Below, in pieces: positions 49,156-58,373 of a DNA stretch of 64,000 nucleotides. Under the pieces are notes generated by a model. It saw only the letters and a list, made by a program, of their open reading frames with translations, was not told the origin of the DNA and ran no database searches. Within the stretch, counting starts at the first letter, position 1; every line of letters starts with the position of its first letter. The stretch is from JBEDUK01 sp963781595 (lineage in GTDB: Bacteria; Actinomycetota; UBA4738). The DNA lies in the NCBI GenBank assembly GCA_963781595.1, contig CAWAGG010000006.1, positions 2,666,001-2,730,000 on the forward strand, given 5' to 3'. A program made the position numbers and the translations under genes.

Positions 49156-50784
49156 GTGACGTTCGATCGGCGGATCGGCCGGTACCGCTTGGAGCGCGCG
49201 CTCGGCAGCGGCGCGTTCTCGACCGTGTGGCTGGCGCTCGACGAGGATCTCCAGGATCTGGTCGCATTGAAGATCCTCGCGGACAACTGGAGCCAGAACG
49301 ACGACGCCCGTCGACGGTTCGGCGAGGAGGCGCGGGCACTCCGCCGCTTGGACGGCGATCGCATCGTGCGGCTGTACGAGCTCGCACAGCTCCCCGACGG
49401 CCGACCGTTCATGGTGATGGAGTTCGCCGACCGGGGCAGCCTCGAGGACCGGATGCGCTTCGCGACGCAGACGGGATCGCCGTTCTCGGTCTCGGAGGTC
49501 GCCGCGCTCGGCATCGAGCTCGCGGGGTGCCTGGCCTCGGTGCACGCCGGCCGGATCGTCCATCGCGACGTGAAGCCGTCGAACGTGCTCTTCCGGACCG
49601 TGCCGCCGGAGGCGCAGGAGGCGCTGCGACGAACCGGTCGCCCCGCCCCGTCCGAACGGATGCTCCTTGGTGACTTCGGCATCGCGCGACGGATGGAGAC
49701 CGAGGGGCTCACCCACATCGTCGGATCCCCCCAGTACATGGCCCCCGAGCAGGCCGATGCGTCGACGGCCCATCGCGTGGATGCGCGCGCCGACATCTAC
49801 TCCGCGGGCGTCGTGCTGTTCGAGCTGCTCGCGGGCTCACCGCCGCGGAGCGACGGCGAGCTGGCGGTGATCGACGACGAGGCGGCGAACGATCCGATGT
49901 CCGCGTCCCGGCCGATCGGCGACGTGCGGGACGTTCGCGAGGTCCGGCCCGACGTCCCTCCGTCGCTCGCGAGCGCCATCGGACGGGCGATCGCGAAGGA
50001 GCGCGACCAGCGGTACATGACGGCTTGGGAACTCCGGCAGGACCTCGTGCGGTCGCTCGGTGAACCGGTGCACCCGAACCAGGCGGCGCGGGCCCGACCC
50101 GCGGCGTGGGCGGGCACCACCGCCGCGCTCCCGGCCGCGACGATGACCGACATCGTGCAGACCGCAACCCCGTCCGTGTCGGCCACCCGCGTGGCGCCCT
50201 CTCGCCCGGACACCCCTCCGTCACCGGCCGCCGAGACTTCCGCGGCCCAGGCCGCCGGGGCACCGGCACGTCGCCTGGGCGCTCTGGACACGTGCGTCCT
50301 GGACGCGGTCGCCGGCATCGTGCTGGTCATCGCGTCCGTCCTGCCGTGGCGCTCCGCGAACGGCACGGGCCTCCTGACCGGGATCGACGGGCCCCCTGGG
50401 CGGATCGCGTTCGCCGCGGGCGGGGCACTCGTGCTCGCCGCCGTGATCCGTTGGGCCGCCCGGGGCAAGTGGGGACTCCGGACCGCGCGGCTCCTCTCCG
50501 ACCTCGCGGGCTTCGCCGCCTTCACCGCGATCGGGATCGAGCTCGCCACCTCAACGGGTGCGATCGGCGCGATCTTCGACCGGGGCGTGCACGCGCGCCT
50601 GGGCGTCGGCGTCATGCTGACCGCGGCGGGCGGGGTCCTCGCGTTCGTCGCCGCCGGGCGGGCGAAGCGCCAGCTGCGGGCGATCCGGTTCCGGCTGCTC
50701 GCGGCGCACGGTCCGGCGGCGGCCCCAGCCGCTACCGCGTCACCGAGCGGCCACGTGCGGAACGTGCCTCAGTCCGGCGCCTGA
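49156..50784 (+). CDS. Hanks-type Ser/Thr protein kinase with C-terminal membrane helices
   Basis: A 542-residue eukaryotic-like kinase. The Gly loop is LGSGAFSTVW, the ATP Lys39 is in LVALKILAD, the catalytic loop HRDVKPSN has Asp138, and DFGIARR has Asp173. GSPQYMAPEQA is the activation segment, which is preceded by an insert rich in Pro/Glu (VPPEAQEALRRTGRPAPSE). An Ala/Pro linker leads to about four membrane helices in residues 375-510. No PASTA domains are present. GTG 49156 follows CATGAT by 6 bp. Its last 16 bp overlap the convergent gltX end. Confidence 0.88.
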   Translation: MTFDRRIGRYRLERALGSGAFSTVWLALDEDLQDLVALKILADNWSQNDDARRRFGEEARALRRLDGDRIVRLYELAQLPDGRPFMVMEFADRGSLEDRMRFATQTGSPFSVSEVAALGIELAGCLASVHAGRIVHRDVKPSNVLFRTVPPEAQEALRRTGRPAPSERMLLGDFGIARRMETEGLTHIVGSPQYMAPEQADASTAHRVDARADIYSAGVVLFELLAGSPPRSDGELAVIDDEAANDPMSASRPIGDVRDVREVRPDVPPSLASAIGRAIAKERDQRYMTAWELRQDLVRSLGEPVHPNQAARARPAAWAGTTAALPAATMTDIVQTATPSVSATRVAPSRPDTPPSPAAETSAAQAAGAPARRLGALDTCVLDAVAGIVLVIASVLPWRSANGTGLLTGIDGPPGRIAFAAGGALVLAAVIRWAARGKWGLRTARLLSDLAGFAAFTAIGIELATSTGAIGAIFDRGVHARLGVGVMLTAAGGVLAFVAAGRAKRQLRAIRFRLLAAHGPAAAPAATASPSGHVRNVPQSGA

Positions 50785-52265
50785 GCGCGGGCGCGCTCGG
50801 CCGCCGCGAGGATCCGCTCGATCGATCGGTCCCGGCCGAGCAGCTCCATCGACTCGAACAAGGGCGGTGAGACGAGCAGCCCGGTCACGGCGGCGCGGAT
50901 CGGCTGGAAGGCGTTCTTCGAGCTCAACCCGCGATCCTCCTTGATCGCCGTCAGCACCTCCCGGATCGCCTCGTGCTCCCACGTCGGGAGAGCCCGGAGG
51001 CGGGCCGCGGCCTCGCGCAGGAGGTCCTCGCGGTCCGGCCCGAGCAGTCGCGACGCCTTCTCGTCGGGTTCGACCTCGTCGACGAACAGGAACCGCAGCA
51101 TGTCGAGACCCTCGGGCAGGGTGTGCATCCGCTCCTTCACGAGCGGGACGGCGCGCGCGAGGACGTCCGGGTCGAGGGCGACCTCCTCACGGTCGGCCAA
51201 CTCGGTGAGCAGGGCCGCGAGCCGCGCGTCCGATGCCTCCCGGATGTAGTGGCCGTTCATCCACAGCAGCTTCTGCGGATCGAACGCCGCCGGGCTCTTC
51301 GACACCCGGGCCAGGTCGAAGCGCTCGACCATCTCGGCCAGCGTGAAGAACGTCGTGGTCGCGTCGAACGACCACCCCAGGAGCGCCAGGTAGTTCACCA
51401 TGGCCTCGGGGAGGTAGCCCTGCTCATGGAACGCCTCGACGGCGACCGACCCGAACCGCTTCGACAGCGGCTGGTTGTTCTGCCCGACGATCAGCGGCAG
51501 GTGCGCGTACGCCGGCGGCGTCGCCCCGACCGCCCGGATCATCTCGACCTGACGCGGCGTCGACGGCAGGAGGTCGACGCCGCGGATCACGTGCGTCATC
51601 CGCATCGCGATGTCGTCGACCGCGGCCGCGAGCAGGTACGTCGGCGTCCCGTCGCTGCGCAGGATCACGAAGTCGCGCAGGTCGTCGGCGGGGAACGTCG
51701 TGTCCCCGCGGATCAGGTCGTGCACGGTGATGTCCGCCCCGGGCATGCGGAACCGCACGGCACTCGGCCTGCCCTCCCGCTCGAACCGCGTCGGCTCGGC
51801 GTCCGAGAGGTTCCGGCACCGACCGTCGTACCCGGGCGTCTCGCCGCGTTTGAGCGCCTCACGCCGCCGGTCCTCGAGCTCCTCGGGCGTGCAGTAGCAA
51901 CGGTAGGCGTGCCCGTCGCCGAGGAACCGCTCCGCCACTGCGACGATCGACCCCATGCGCTCGCTCTGGATGTACGGCCCGTAGGGGCCTCCGACGTCCG
52001 GACCCTCGTCCCAGTCCAGCCCGAGCCACCGCAGCGACCGTTTCAGGATGTCGATCGCGTCCTCGGTCGACCGCTTGCGGTCCGTGTCCTCCACTCGCAG
52101 GACGAACGTCCCGCCCGAGTGCCGGGCGAAGAGCCAGTTGTAGAGCGCGGCGCGCGCGTTCCCCACGTGCAGGTACCCGGTCGGCGCGGGCGCGATCCGG
52201 CACCGCACCCCGGTCTCGGCCACGTCCGCCCCCGCACCCACGGGCATCGCGACGGGCTCATCCAC
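50769..52265 (-). CDS. gltX: Glutamyl-tRNA synthetase
   Basis: A 498-residue class I synthetase that charges tRNA-Glu. The HIGH-equivalent is IAPAPTGYLHVGNARAALYNW, the KMSKS-equivalent is QPLSKRFG, and FVLRVEDTDRKRST binds glutamate. The YRCYCTPEEL with GYDGRCRNL region carries the zinc-type Cys. A GTG at 52265 starts 2 bp after the FAH-family stop; an ATG at 52247 is possible. It ends a long minus-strand operon. In organisms with GatCAB (present at 61-64 kb) GltX may also mischarge tRNA-Gln. Confidence 0.94.
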   Translation of the reverse strand: MDEPVAMPVGAGADVAETGVRCRIAPAPTGYLHVGNARAALYNWLFARHSGGTFVLRVEDTDRKRSTEDAIDILKRSLRWLGLDWDEGPDVGGPYGPYIQSERMGSIVAVAERFLGDGHAYRCYCTPEELEDRRREALKRGETPGYDGRCRNLSDAEPTRFEREGRPSAVRFRMPGADITVHDLIRGDTTFPADDLRDFVILRSDGTPTYLLAAAVDDIAMRMTHVIRGVDLLPSTPRQVEMIRAVGATPPAYAHLPLIVGQNNQPLSKRFGSVAVEAFHEQGYLPEAMVNYLALLGWSFDATTTFFTLAEMVERFDLARVSKSPAAFDPQKLLWMNGHYIREASDARLAALLTELADREEVALDPDVLARAVPLVKERMHTLPEGLDMLRFLFVDEVEPDEKASRLLGPDREDLLREAAARLRALPTWEHEAIREVLTAIKEDRGLSSKNAFQPIRAAVTGLLVSPPLFESMELLGRDRSIERILAAAERARAQAPD

Positions 52266-52267
52266 GC

Positions 52268-53029
52268 TCAGGCACCGTCGACCACCGGGTTCTGCAGCAC
52301 GCCGATCCCCTCGATCTCGACCTCGATCAGGTCACCGACCTTCACCGGCGCCACGCCGGCCGGCGTCCCGGTCAAGATCACGTCGCCCGGCAGCAGCGTC
52401 ATCACGCTCGAGATGAACTCGACAAGTTCGTTCGGCCCGAAGATCATCTGCGAGGTCCCGGAAGCCTGGCGGATCTCGCCGTTCACCCGCAGCTCGAGCG
52501 CCAGATCGGTCGGGTCGAGCTCGGTCTCCACCCACGGCCCGAGCGGGCCGAAGCCGTCGAACCCCTTCCCCCGCGTCCACTGCCCGTCCTTGCGCTGCAG
52601 GTCCCGCGCGGTCACGTCGTTCGCGCACGTGAACCCCAGCAGGTACCGCCCCGCGTCCTCCGCCCGGACCCGGCGCGCGAGCCGCCCGACCACGAGCGCC
52701 AGCTCGCCCTCCGGCTCAACGTCCGAGGTACCCGGCGGGTACGGGATCGGGTCCTGCGGGCCGATCACGGTGGTCGACGGCTTGAGGAAGATCAGCGGTT
52801 CGTCGGGGACGTCCCCGCCCATCTCCTCCGCGTGCTCGAGGTAGTTGCGCCCGACCGCGACGACCTTGGACGGGATCACGGGCGCCAGCAGCCGAACCTC
52901 GCCCAGCGGGATCTCTTCACCGGTCGGCACCGGGTCCTCGAAGAACGTCCCGCGGAGCGGCCGGACGAACCCGCCCTCCTCGGTGCCGGTCGCGATGCGG
53001 GACCCGCTGCGGAAGCGGACGAGCCTCAC
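52268..53029 (-). CDS. Fumarylacetoacetate hydrolase (FAH) family protein
   Basis: A 253-residue FAH-fold enzyme that hydrolyses, isomerises or decarboxylates keto-acids. Marks are SKVVAVGRNYLEHAEEMGG, PLIFLKPSTTVIGP, the metal ligands in VEPEGELALVVGR, FTCANDVTARDLQ and the end LLPGDVILTGTPAGVAP. GTG 53029 gives the usual VRLVRFR start; a GTG at 53065 overlapping the ilvE stop (GTGA) would add 12 residues. It sits between ilvE and gltX. Substrate not predictable. Confidence 0.88.
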   Translation of the reverse strand: MRLVRFRSGSRIATGTEEGGFVRPLRGTFFEDPVPTGEEIPLGEVRLLAPVIPSKVVAVGRNYLEHAEEMGGDVPDEPLIFLKPSTTVIGPQDPIPYPPGTSDVEPEGELALVVGRLARRVRAEDAGRYLLGFTCANDVTARDLQRKDGQWTRGKGFDGFGPLGPWVETELDPTDLALELRVNGEIRQASGTSQMIFGPNELVEFISSVMTLLPGDVILTGTPAGVAPVKVGDLIEVEIEGIGVLQNPVVDGA

Positions 53030-53061
53030 GGGGCTGGACGCCTCGCCGGGCCGGACCGGCC

Positions 53062-53992
53062 TCACGCCGGGACGACCGGCGTCAGCCAGGACGCGTAGCG
53101 CTCGACCTTGCCGTGCACGGCGTCGAAGAAGATCCCCTGGATCTCCTTCGTGATCGGGCCCAGGCCCGCGGCTGCGGGGGTGCGGTCGTCGATCTCGCGG
53201 ATCGGGGTGACCTCGGCCGCGGTGCCCGGTGAAGAAGGCCTCGTCGGACGCGTACAGGTCGAACCGCGTCAGGTTCCGCTCGTGGACCTCGTACCCGGCG
53301 TCGCGCGCGATCCGGATGACCGTCGCGCGCGTGATCCCGTCGAGGCACCCCGCCGAGACCGGCGGCGTGTAGAGCGCGGCGTCCTTGACGATGAACACGT
53401 TCTCGCCGCTCCCGTCGGTGATGTAGCCGGTGTTGTTCAGCATGATGGCCTCGTCGTACCCGGCGTGGTGCGCCTCCATCTTCGCCAGGCTCGAGTTGAT
53501 GTACTGGCCGGTCGCCTTCGCCCCGGGCGGGAGCGCGTTCTGGTCGTTGCGCTTCCACGAGGAGATCTTCGCGCGGACGCCCAGCTCCAACGCTTCCTCG
53601 CCCAGGTACGCGCCCCAGGCCCACACGGCGATCGTGACGTTGACGGGCGCGGGCAGGGGGTTCAGGCCCATCTCGCCGTACCCGCGGAACACGACCGGGC
53701 GGATGTAGCAGCCGTCCAGGCCGTTCGCCGAGATCGTCCGCATGATCGCGGCTTCCATCTCCTGCGGCGAGTACGGGATGTCCATGTGGTAGAGCTTGGC
53801 CGAACGGAACAGCCGGGCCACGTGGTCGTCGACCCGGAAGACCATGGCGCCGCGGTCGGTCGCGTAGGCGCGGATGCCTTCGAACACCCCGCTGCCGTAG
53901 TGCATCGCGTGGCTGAGCACGTGGACCTTCGCGTCGTTCCAGTCCACGAGCTCGCCGTCCATCCAGATCGTCTCGACGGGCTGGATCGGCAC
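53062..53992 (-). CDS. ilvE: Branched-chain amino acid aminotransferase, +1 frameshift near the end
   Basis: A PLP fold-type IV aminotransferase of about 309 residues when repaired, making Val, Leu and Ile from their keto-acids. Marks are HAMHYGSGVFEGIRAYAT, CYIRPVVFRGYGEMG, the PLP-Lys in RAKISSWKRNDQN with AKATGQYINSSLAKMEA, and LNNTGYITDGSGENVFIVKD. After EAFFTG one extra G (within 53225-53227) throws the frame; the expected TAAEVTPIREIDDRT ... FFDAVHGKVERYASWL continues in another frame to the stop at 53062. AAGGAGG precedes GTG 53992. The stop overlaps a possible FAH start. Confidence 0.85.
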
Positions 53993-54042
53993 CTCTGCCT
54001 CCTTCGGTCAGGTCGCCCAGGCTGGACCCAGGATAGCGACCC

Positions 54043-55503
54043 TCACGCCCGGTCGGCCGTGAGCCTCGCGCCGAGCTCGCGCGTGACGTCCACGATGAGG
54101 TCGACGTCCTCGTCGCGCGTCCGCCAATTGACGATCGCGGGACGGAACGCCACCCGGCCCTCGTAGAGCGTCGAACCGAAGTACACGCGGCCGTCGGCGA
54201 TCACCTCCGCCGCCAGGCGCCGGTTCAGCTCGTCGAGCGCGGGCTCCTCGACCCCGGGCGGCCGGTACCGGAAGCAGACGATGTTCAGGGGAACCTCCGC
54301 CAGACGCTCGAGGTCCGGCGCGGCGTCGACCCGCTCCGCGAGCCGTTGCGCCAGGCCGAGGCAGCGTTCGACCACCTCCCGGTAGCCCTGCCGGCCGTAC
54401 GCGCGCAGCGTCGCCCAGACGGCGAGGCTCCTCGCGCGGCGCGAGCCCTCCGGTCCCTTCGTGAAGAACGTCGGGTGCGGATCGTCCGCGGGCGGGAGGT
54501 ACGCCGCGCCCATCGCGAACGCGGGGGGAAGGAGCGACGGGTCCCGGACGAACGCGAACCCGCAGTCGTACGGGACGTTCAGCCACTTGTGCCCGTCCGC
54601 GATCACCGACCGCGCCCGCGTGACGCCGTCCAGGAGGTGACGGGTCGCGGGCGAGACGGCGGCGAACAGCCCGAACGCCCCGTCGACGTGGAGCCACGCG
54701 CCGTGGGCCTCCGCCACGGTCGCCATCTCGTCGATCGGGTCGAAGTCCCCCGCGTTCACCTCGCCGGCGCTCGCGATCACGATCGCGGGCGCGCCGTCCA
54801 GCGACCGGAGCTCGCGCTCGAGCGCCCTCAGGTCGATCCGCCCGGCCGCGTCGCGCGCCAGCAGCGTCGCCGTCGCGCGGCCCAGGCCCAGCATGGCGAG
54901 CGCCTTCGTGTCGCTCGGGTGCAGGTATCCCGAGGCGAACACCGGCATCGCGGGCAGCCCCGTGAGGCCGTCGGCGTCGACGTCCACGCCGTGCCGCAGG
55001 CCCCACCACCTCCGCGCGGCCGCCAGCGCGACGAAGTTCGCCATCGTCGCGCCGGTGGTCAGGACCCCGCCCCAGTCGGTCGGCAGGCCGAACAGGTCGA
55101 GCAGCCACCGCAGCGACACGGCCTCGAGCTGCGAGGCGAGCGGCGCGCCGACCCAGTCGGCGTTGTTCTGGTCCACGAGCGACGCCAGCCAGTCGGCTCC
55201 GAGCGCCGCCGGCGTCACGCCGCCCGTGACGAAGTGGAACATCCTCGGGCCGGAGGACGCGATCAGGCCGTCGGACGAACGCAACAGCTCGGCGAGCGCG
55301 GCCGCGGCCCCCGCCCCACGCTCCGGAAGCTCGGCGTCCGCGAACGACTCGGCCGCCCGGCCCGCGCCTGGCATCCGGACCCTCGTGTCGTCCAGCCCTG
55401 CCAGGTAGCGCCCGGCCTCGCCCGCCACGAGGGCGAGGACGTCGGCCAGCTCGTTCCGGCGGGGGCCGGCCTCGTCACCATCGCGTCCCGAGATAGGGCT
55501 CAC
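54043..55503 (-). CDS. PLP-dependent decarboxylase (aromatic amino acid/glutamate group II)
   Basis: A 486-residue group II decarboxylase. PLP binding is shown by Lys306 in IADGHKWLNVPYDCG, Asp274 in AWLHVDGAFGLF and FGLPTDWGGVLTTGATMANFVAL. Such enzymes decarboxylate aromatic amino acids, glutamate or diaminobutyrate; nothing visible separates these. GTG 55503 overlaps the serA stop as GTGA, tying it to the serine genes, although no link in pathway is obvious. Followed by a 50-bp gap and ilvE. Confidence 0.85.
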   Translation of the reverse strand: MSPISGRDGDEAGPRRNELADVLALVAGEAGRYLAGLDDTRVRMPGAGRAAESFADAELPERGAGAAAALAELLRSSDGLIASSGPRMFHFVTGGVTPAALGADWLASLVDQNNADWVGAPLASQLEAVSLRWLLDLFGLPTDWGGVLTTGATMANFVALAAARRWWGLRHGVDVDADGLTGLPAMPVFASGYLHPSDTKALAMLGLGRATATLLARDAAGRIDLRALERELRSLDGAPAIVIASAGEVNAGDFDPIDEMATVAEAHGAWLHVDGAFGLFAAVSPATRHLLDGVTRARSVIADGHKWLNVPYDCGFAFVRDPSLLPPAFAMGAAYLPPADDPHPTFFTKGPEGSRRARSLAVWATLRAYGRQGYREVVERCLGLAQRLAERVDAAPDLERLAEVPLNIVCFRYRPPGVEEPALDELNRRLAAEVIADGRVYFGSTLYEGRVAFRPAIVNWRTRDEDVDLIVDVTRELGARLTADRA

Positions 55504-57119
55504 CCCGGCAGGACCAGGAACCGTGGCGGCCGATCGGTCCCGACGGCCTCGTCGATCTGCGCGAGCACGTCGGGCGGGATCGCGCTGTCCACGGTCAAGA
55601 CCATCAGCGCCAGCCCGCCCGCGGCCGTCCGACCGACCTCCATGCTCGCGATGTTCACGCCGGCCTCGCCAAGGAGCGTCCCGACGCGGCCGATCACGCC
55701 AGGGCGGTCCTCGTAGTGGAAGAACGCCATGAATCGTGCGGGCGCGATGTCGACGTCGAAGCCGAACACCCGCACGAGCCTGGCGCCGCCCCGCTTGCCG
55801 ACGACGGTCCCGGACACGGAGACCTCGCCGGCGTCCGTCCCGGCCGTCACCGACATCAGGTTCACGTAGTCGTGCGGCACCGACGAACGACGTTCGGCCA
55901 CGTGCACCCCTCGCTCGCGCGCGATGACGGGAGCGTTGACGAACGAGACCGGCTCGTGGACGACCGACGCGAGCGAGGCACGGAGCGCTGCGAGGGTCAA
56001 CGCCCGCGTGTCGTGTTCGGCGAGCCCGCCCACGTACTCGGCCTCGAGCGAGTGGATCGCACCCTCGGCCAGTCCGGTCACGAGGGCGCCGAGGGTCTCG
56101 GCGAGCGCGATGAACGGCCGGACGACCTCGCTCACCTCGGCCGCCGCACCGACGTTCACGGCGTACGGCACGAATCCGCCGCGCAGCGCGAGGCGAACCA
56201 TCTCCGCGATCGCGGTCCCCGCCTTGTCCTGCGCCTCCACCGTCAGCGCGCCGAGGTGCGGCGTCACCACGACGCGCTCGTCATCGAACAACGGGCTGGA
56301 CGTCGTCGGTTCGTCGGCGAACACGTCCAGCGCGGCGCCGCCGAGGTGACCGGCGGCCAGCGACGCCGCCAGCGCGGCCTCGTCGACGATCCCCCCGCGC
56401 GAGGTGTTCACGAGCCTGGCGCCGGGCTTCATCATCCGCAGCTCGCGTTCGCCGATCAGGTCCTCGGTCTCCGGCGTCCGCGGGATGTGGATCGTGACGA
56501 AGTCCGCCTGGACGAGCACCGCGTCGAGGGTCGGCATCAGTTCGACCCCCACCTGCTTGCCGCGCTCCCGCGACACGTAGGGATCGAACGCGACCACCCG
56601 CATGCCGAACGCCTGTGCCACCTGCGCCACCATCGCTCCGACCCGGCCGAGGCCGATCACCCCGAGGCTCTTGCCGTGCAGCTCGACGCCCTGGAACCGC
56701 TCACGTTCCCAGCGGCCGGCCCGCAAGGCGGCGTCGGCCTGGGGGACGTTGCGCGCCTGCGCCAACAGCAGCGCGATCGTGTGCTCGGCCGCGCTGACGA
56801 TGTTCGACCTCGGCGCGTTCACGACCAGGACGCCGCGGCGCGTCGCGGCCTCGACGTCCACGTTGTCCAGGCCGATCCCCGCCCGGGCGATGACCTTCAG
56901 CCGGTCCGAGGCCTCGATCACGTCGGCGGTGACCTTCGTCTGGGACCGAACCACCAAAGCGTCGTAGCCGGCGATCGCGTCGGCCAGCCCGGCGGCGGCC
57001 AGCTCGGGCCGAACCTCGACGAGGAATTCGGCGCTGAGCGGCGCGAGCGCGCTGTCGGCGAGCGGTTCGGTCACCAGGATCCGCTGGCGCTCGGGACCGT
57101 CGGCCTCGCCGGTGGACAT
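55500..57119 (-). CDS. serA: D-3-phosphoglycerate dehydrogenase
   Basis: A 539-residue long-form SerA, the first enzyme of serine synthesis. NAD fold is GKSLGVIGLGRVGAMVAQVAQAFGM. Active-site segments are VVNAPRSNIVSAAEHTIALLLA, RLVNTSRGGIVDEAALAA and VTPHLGALTVEAQDKAG. An intervening ASB domain is followed by a C-terminal ACT domain (RPGVIGRVGTLLGEAGVNIASM) for serine feedback. The expected catalytic His is in PHLGA. ATG 57119 has no Shine-Dalgarno; a small GTAAAG/CTTTAC hairpin lies just before it. The aminotransferase gene ends 13 bp upstream. Confidence 0.94.
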   Translation of the reverse strand: MSTGEADGPERQRILVTEPLADSALAPLSAEFLVEVRPELAAAGLADAIAGYDALVVRSQTKVTADVIEASDRLKVIARAGIGLDNVDVEAATRRGVLVVNAPRSNIVSAAEHTIALLLAQARNVPQADAALRAGRWERERFQGVELHGKSLGVIGLGRVGAMVAQVAQAFGMRVVAFDPYVSRERGKQVGVELMPTLDAVLVQADFVTIHIPRTPETEDLIGERELRMMKPGARLVNTSRGGIVDEAALAASLAAGHLGGAALDVFADEPTTSSPLFDDERVVVTPHLGALTVEAQDKAGTAIAEMVRLALRGGFVPYAVNVGAAAEVSEVVRPFIALAETLGALVTGLAEGAIHSLEAEYVGGLAEHDTRALTLAALRASLASVVHEPVSFVNAPVIARERGVHVAERRSSVPHDYVNLMSVTAGTDAGEVSVSGTVVGKRGGARLVRVFGFDVDIAPARFMAFFHYEDRPGVIGRVGTLLGEAGVNIASMEVGRTAAGGLALMVLTVDSAIPPDVLAQIDEAVGTDRPPRFLVLPG

Positions 57120-57121
57120 CG

Positions 57122-57136
57122 GTAAAGAGGCTTTAC
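57122..57136 (-). promoter_or_regulatory. Small hairpin before serA overlapping the upstream stop codon
   Basis: A perfect GTAAAG/CTTTAC stem with a 3-nt loop, unusually AT-rich for this genome. It includes the TAA stop of the aminotransferase and ends 2 bp before the serA ATG, in place of a ribosome binding site. Confidence 0.4.
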
Positions 57137-58287
57137 GATCCCGAGGCCGCGAAGACCGCTTCGGCGGCCGCGACCCCGGCCCCGGGCTGTACCGGGTACC
57201 CCATCGAGGCCAGCGTCTGTTCCAGTGCCGAGAGCCCGCGGATGATGTCGAGCCGATCGTACGAGCCGAGGTGCCCGATGCGGAACACGGTGCCCTTCAA
57301 CGGACCCTGTCCCGGCGCGAGGATCACGCCGTGGTCCGCTCGACACTTCGCGACCAGCTCGTTGCCGTCGATCCCCGGCGGCGCGACGACCGCGGTCACG
57401 GCCCACGCGCGTTCGAGGTACTCGCCGGAGAGCTCGAGTCCCATCGCGCGCACCCCCGCCTTCACCGCCTCGGAAAGCCGCCGGTGGCGCGCCAGCACGG
57501 CCTCGGAGCCCTCCTCGAAGTACAGGCGGAGCGCCGCACGCATGCCCATCATCACGTGGACCGCGGGGGTGAACGGGTTCTCGGGGTCCTTCAGGTCGTA
57601 GGAGTCCTTGTAGAGCGCCCAGTCGAAGTAGAAGCGCGGGTTCGTCGCCGTCTTCGACGCCTCCCACGCGCGCTGGTTCACCGAGACGAACGCGATCCCT
57701 GGCGACGCTGACAGCGCCTTCTGCGACCCGCCGATCGCGACGTCGACGCCCCACCCGTCGCCGTCGTACGGCACGGCGCCGAGGGACGAGATCACGTCGA
57801 CCACGAACAGGACGTCGCGGGCACCGCACACCTGCCCCAGCGCCTCGATGTCGTGGATCACGCCCGTCGAGGTCTCGCTGTGCTGAGCGAGGACGGCGAT
57901 GGTCGGCGCCTCGTCGATCGCGGCCGCGACCTCCTCGGCACGCACGGCGGTCCCCCATTCGGAGTCGATCGTCCTGACGTCGGCGCCGTACGCGCGGGCG
58001 ATCTTCGCGAACCGTTCGCCGAAGTACCCGGCGACCGGAACCACGACCCGATCGCCCGGTGAGAGCAGGTTCGCGACCGCGGACTCCAGGCCGCCGGTCC
58101 CGGAGGACGTGAAGCACAGCAGATCCGACGAGGTCTTCATCAGCTCCTGGAGGCCCTCGGTGACCTCGCGCAACAGCGCGCCGTAGCCGGGGCCGCGGTG
58201 GTAGACGAGGGGGCTCCCCTGCGCGAGGAGCACCTCTGGCGGGATCGGCGTGGGCCCGGGGGCCATCAGGATCTCGGGTCTGTCCAC
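57133..58287 (-). CDS. Class V aminotransferase (serine/alanine-glyoxylate type)
   Basis: A 384-residue PLP fold-type I enzyme of class V. The PLP Lys190 is in VAIGGSQKALSASPG. MAPGPTPIPPEVLLAQGSPLVYHRGPGY and SSGTGGLESAVANLLSPGDRVVV are typical of alanine/serine-glyoxylate aminotransferases. Placed directly before serA, it probably supplies the phosphoserine aminotransferase step or makes serine from another amino donor; use of glyoxylate from glcDEF is also possible. GTG 58287 has GGAAGGACGG upstream and a TACGCT box (complement of 58325-58330). Confidence 0.88.
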   Translation of the reverse strand: MDRPEILMAPGPTPIPPEVLLAQGSPLVYHRGPGYGALLREVTEGLQELMKTSSDLLCFTSSGTGGLESAVANLLSPGDRVVVPVAGYFGERFAKIARAYGADVRTIDSEWGTAVRAEEVAAAIDEAPTIAVLAQHSETSTGVIHDIEALGQVCGARDVLFVVDVISSLGAVPYDGDGWGVDVAIGGSQKALSASPGIAFVSVNQRAWEASKTATNPRFYFDWALYKDSYDLKDPENPFTPAVHVMMGMRAALRLYFEEGSEAVLARHRRLSEAVKAGVRAMGLELSGEYLERAWAVTAVVAPPGIDGNELVAKCRADHGVILAPGQGPLKGTVFRIGHLGSYDRLDIIRGLSALEQTLASMGYPVQPGAGVAAAEAVFAASGS

Positions 58288-58324
58288 GGTTCCGTCCTTC
58301 CGACGCCGGTGAGCGGGAGGGCCG

Positions 58325-58330
58325 AGCGTA
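58325..58330 (-). promoter_or_regulatory. -10 box (TACGCT) for the aminotransferase-serA-gltX operon
   Basis: TACGCT on the minus strand would start the transcript near 58318, giving a leader of about 30 nt. It is back to back with the AlkA -10 box at 58362-58367. Confidence 0.4.
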
Positions 58331-58361
58331 CCATCCGGCGGCGGGGTGCTTCCGAGGCGGA

Positions 58362-58367
58362 TATCCT
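58362..58367 (+). promoter_or_regulatory. -10 box (TATCCT) for the AlkA-type gene
   Basis: TATCCT is 6 bp before ATG 58374, which has no Shine-Dalgarno. Probable leaderless transcript, same hexamer as at three other genes. Confidence 0.45.
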
Positions 58368-58373
58368 GCGCGG

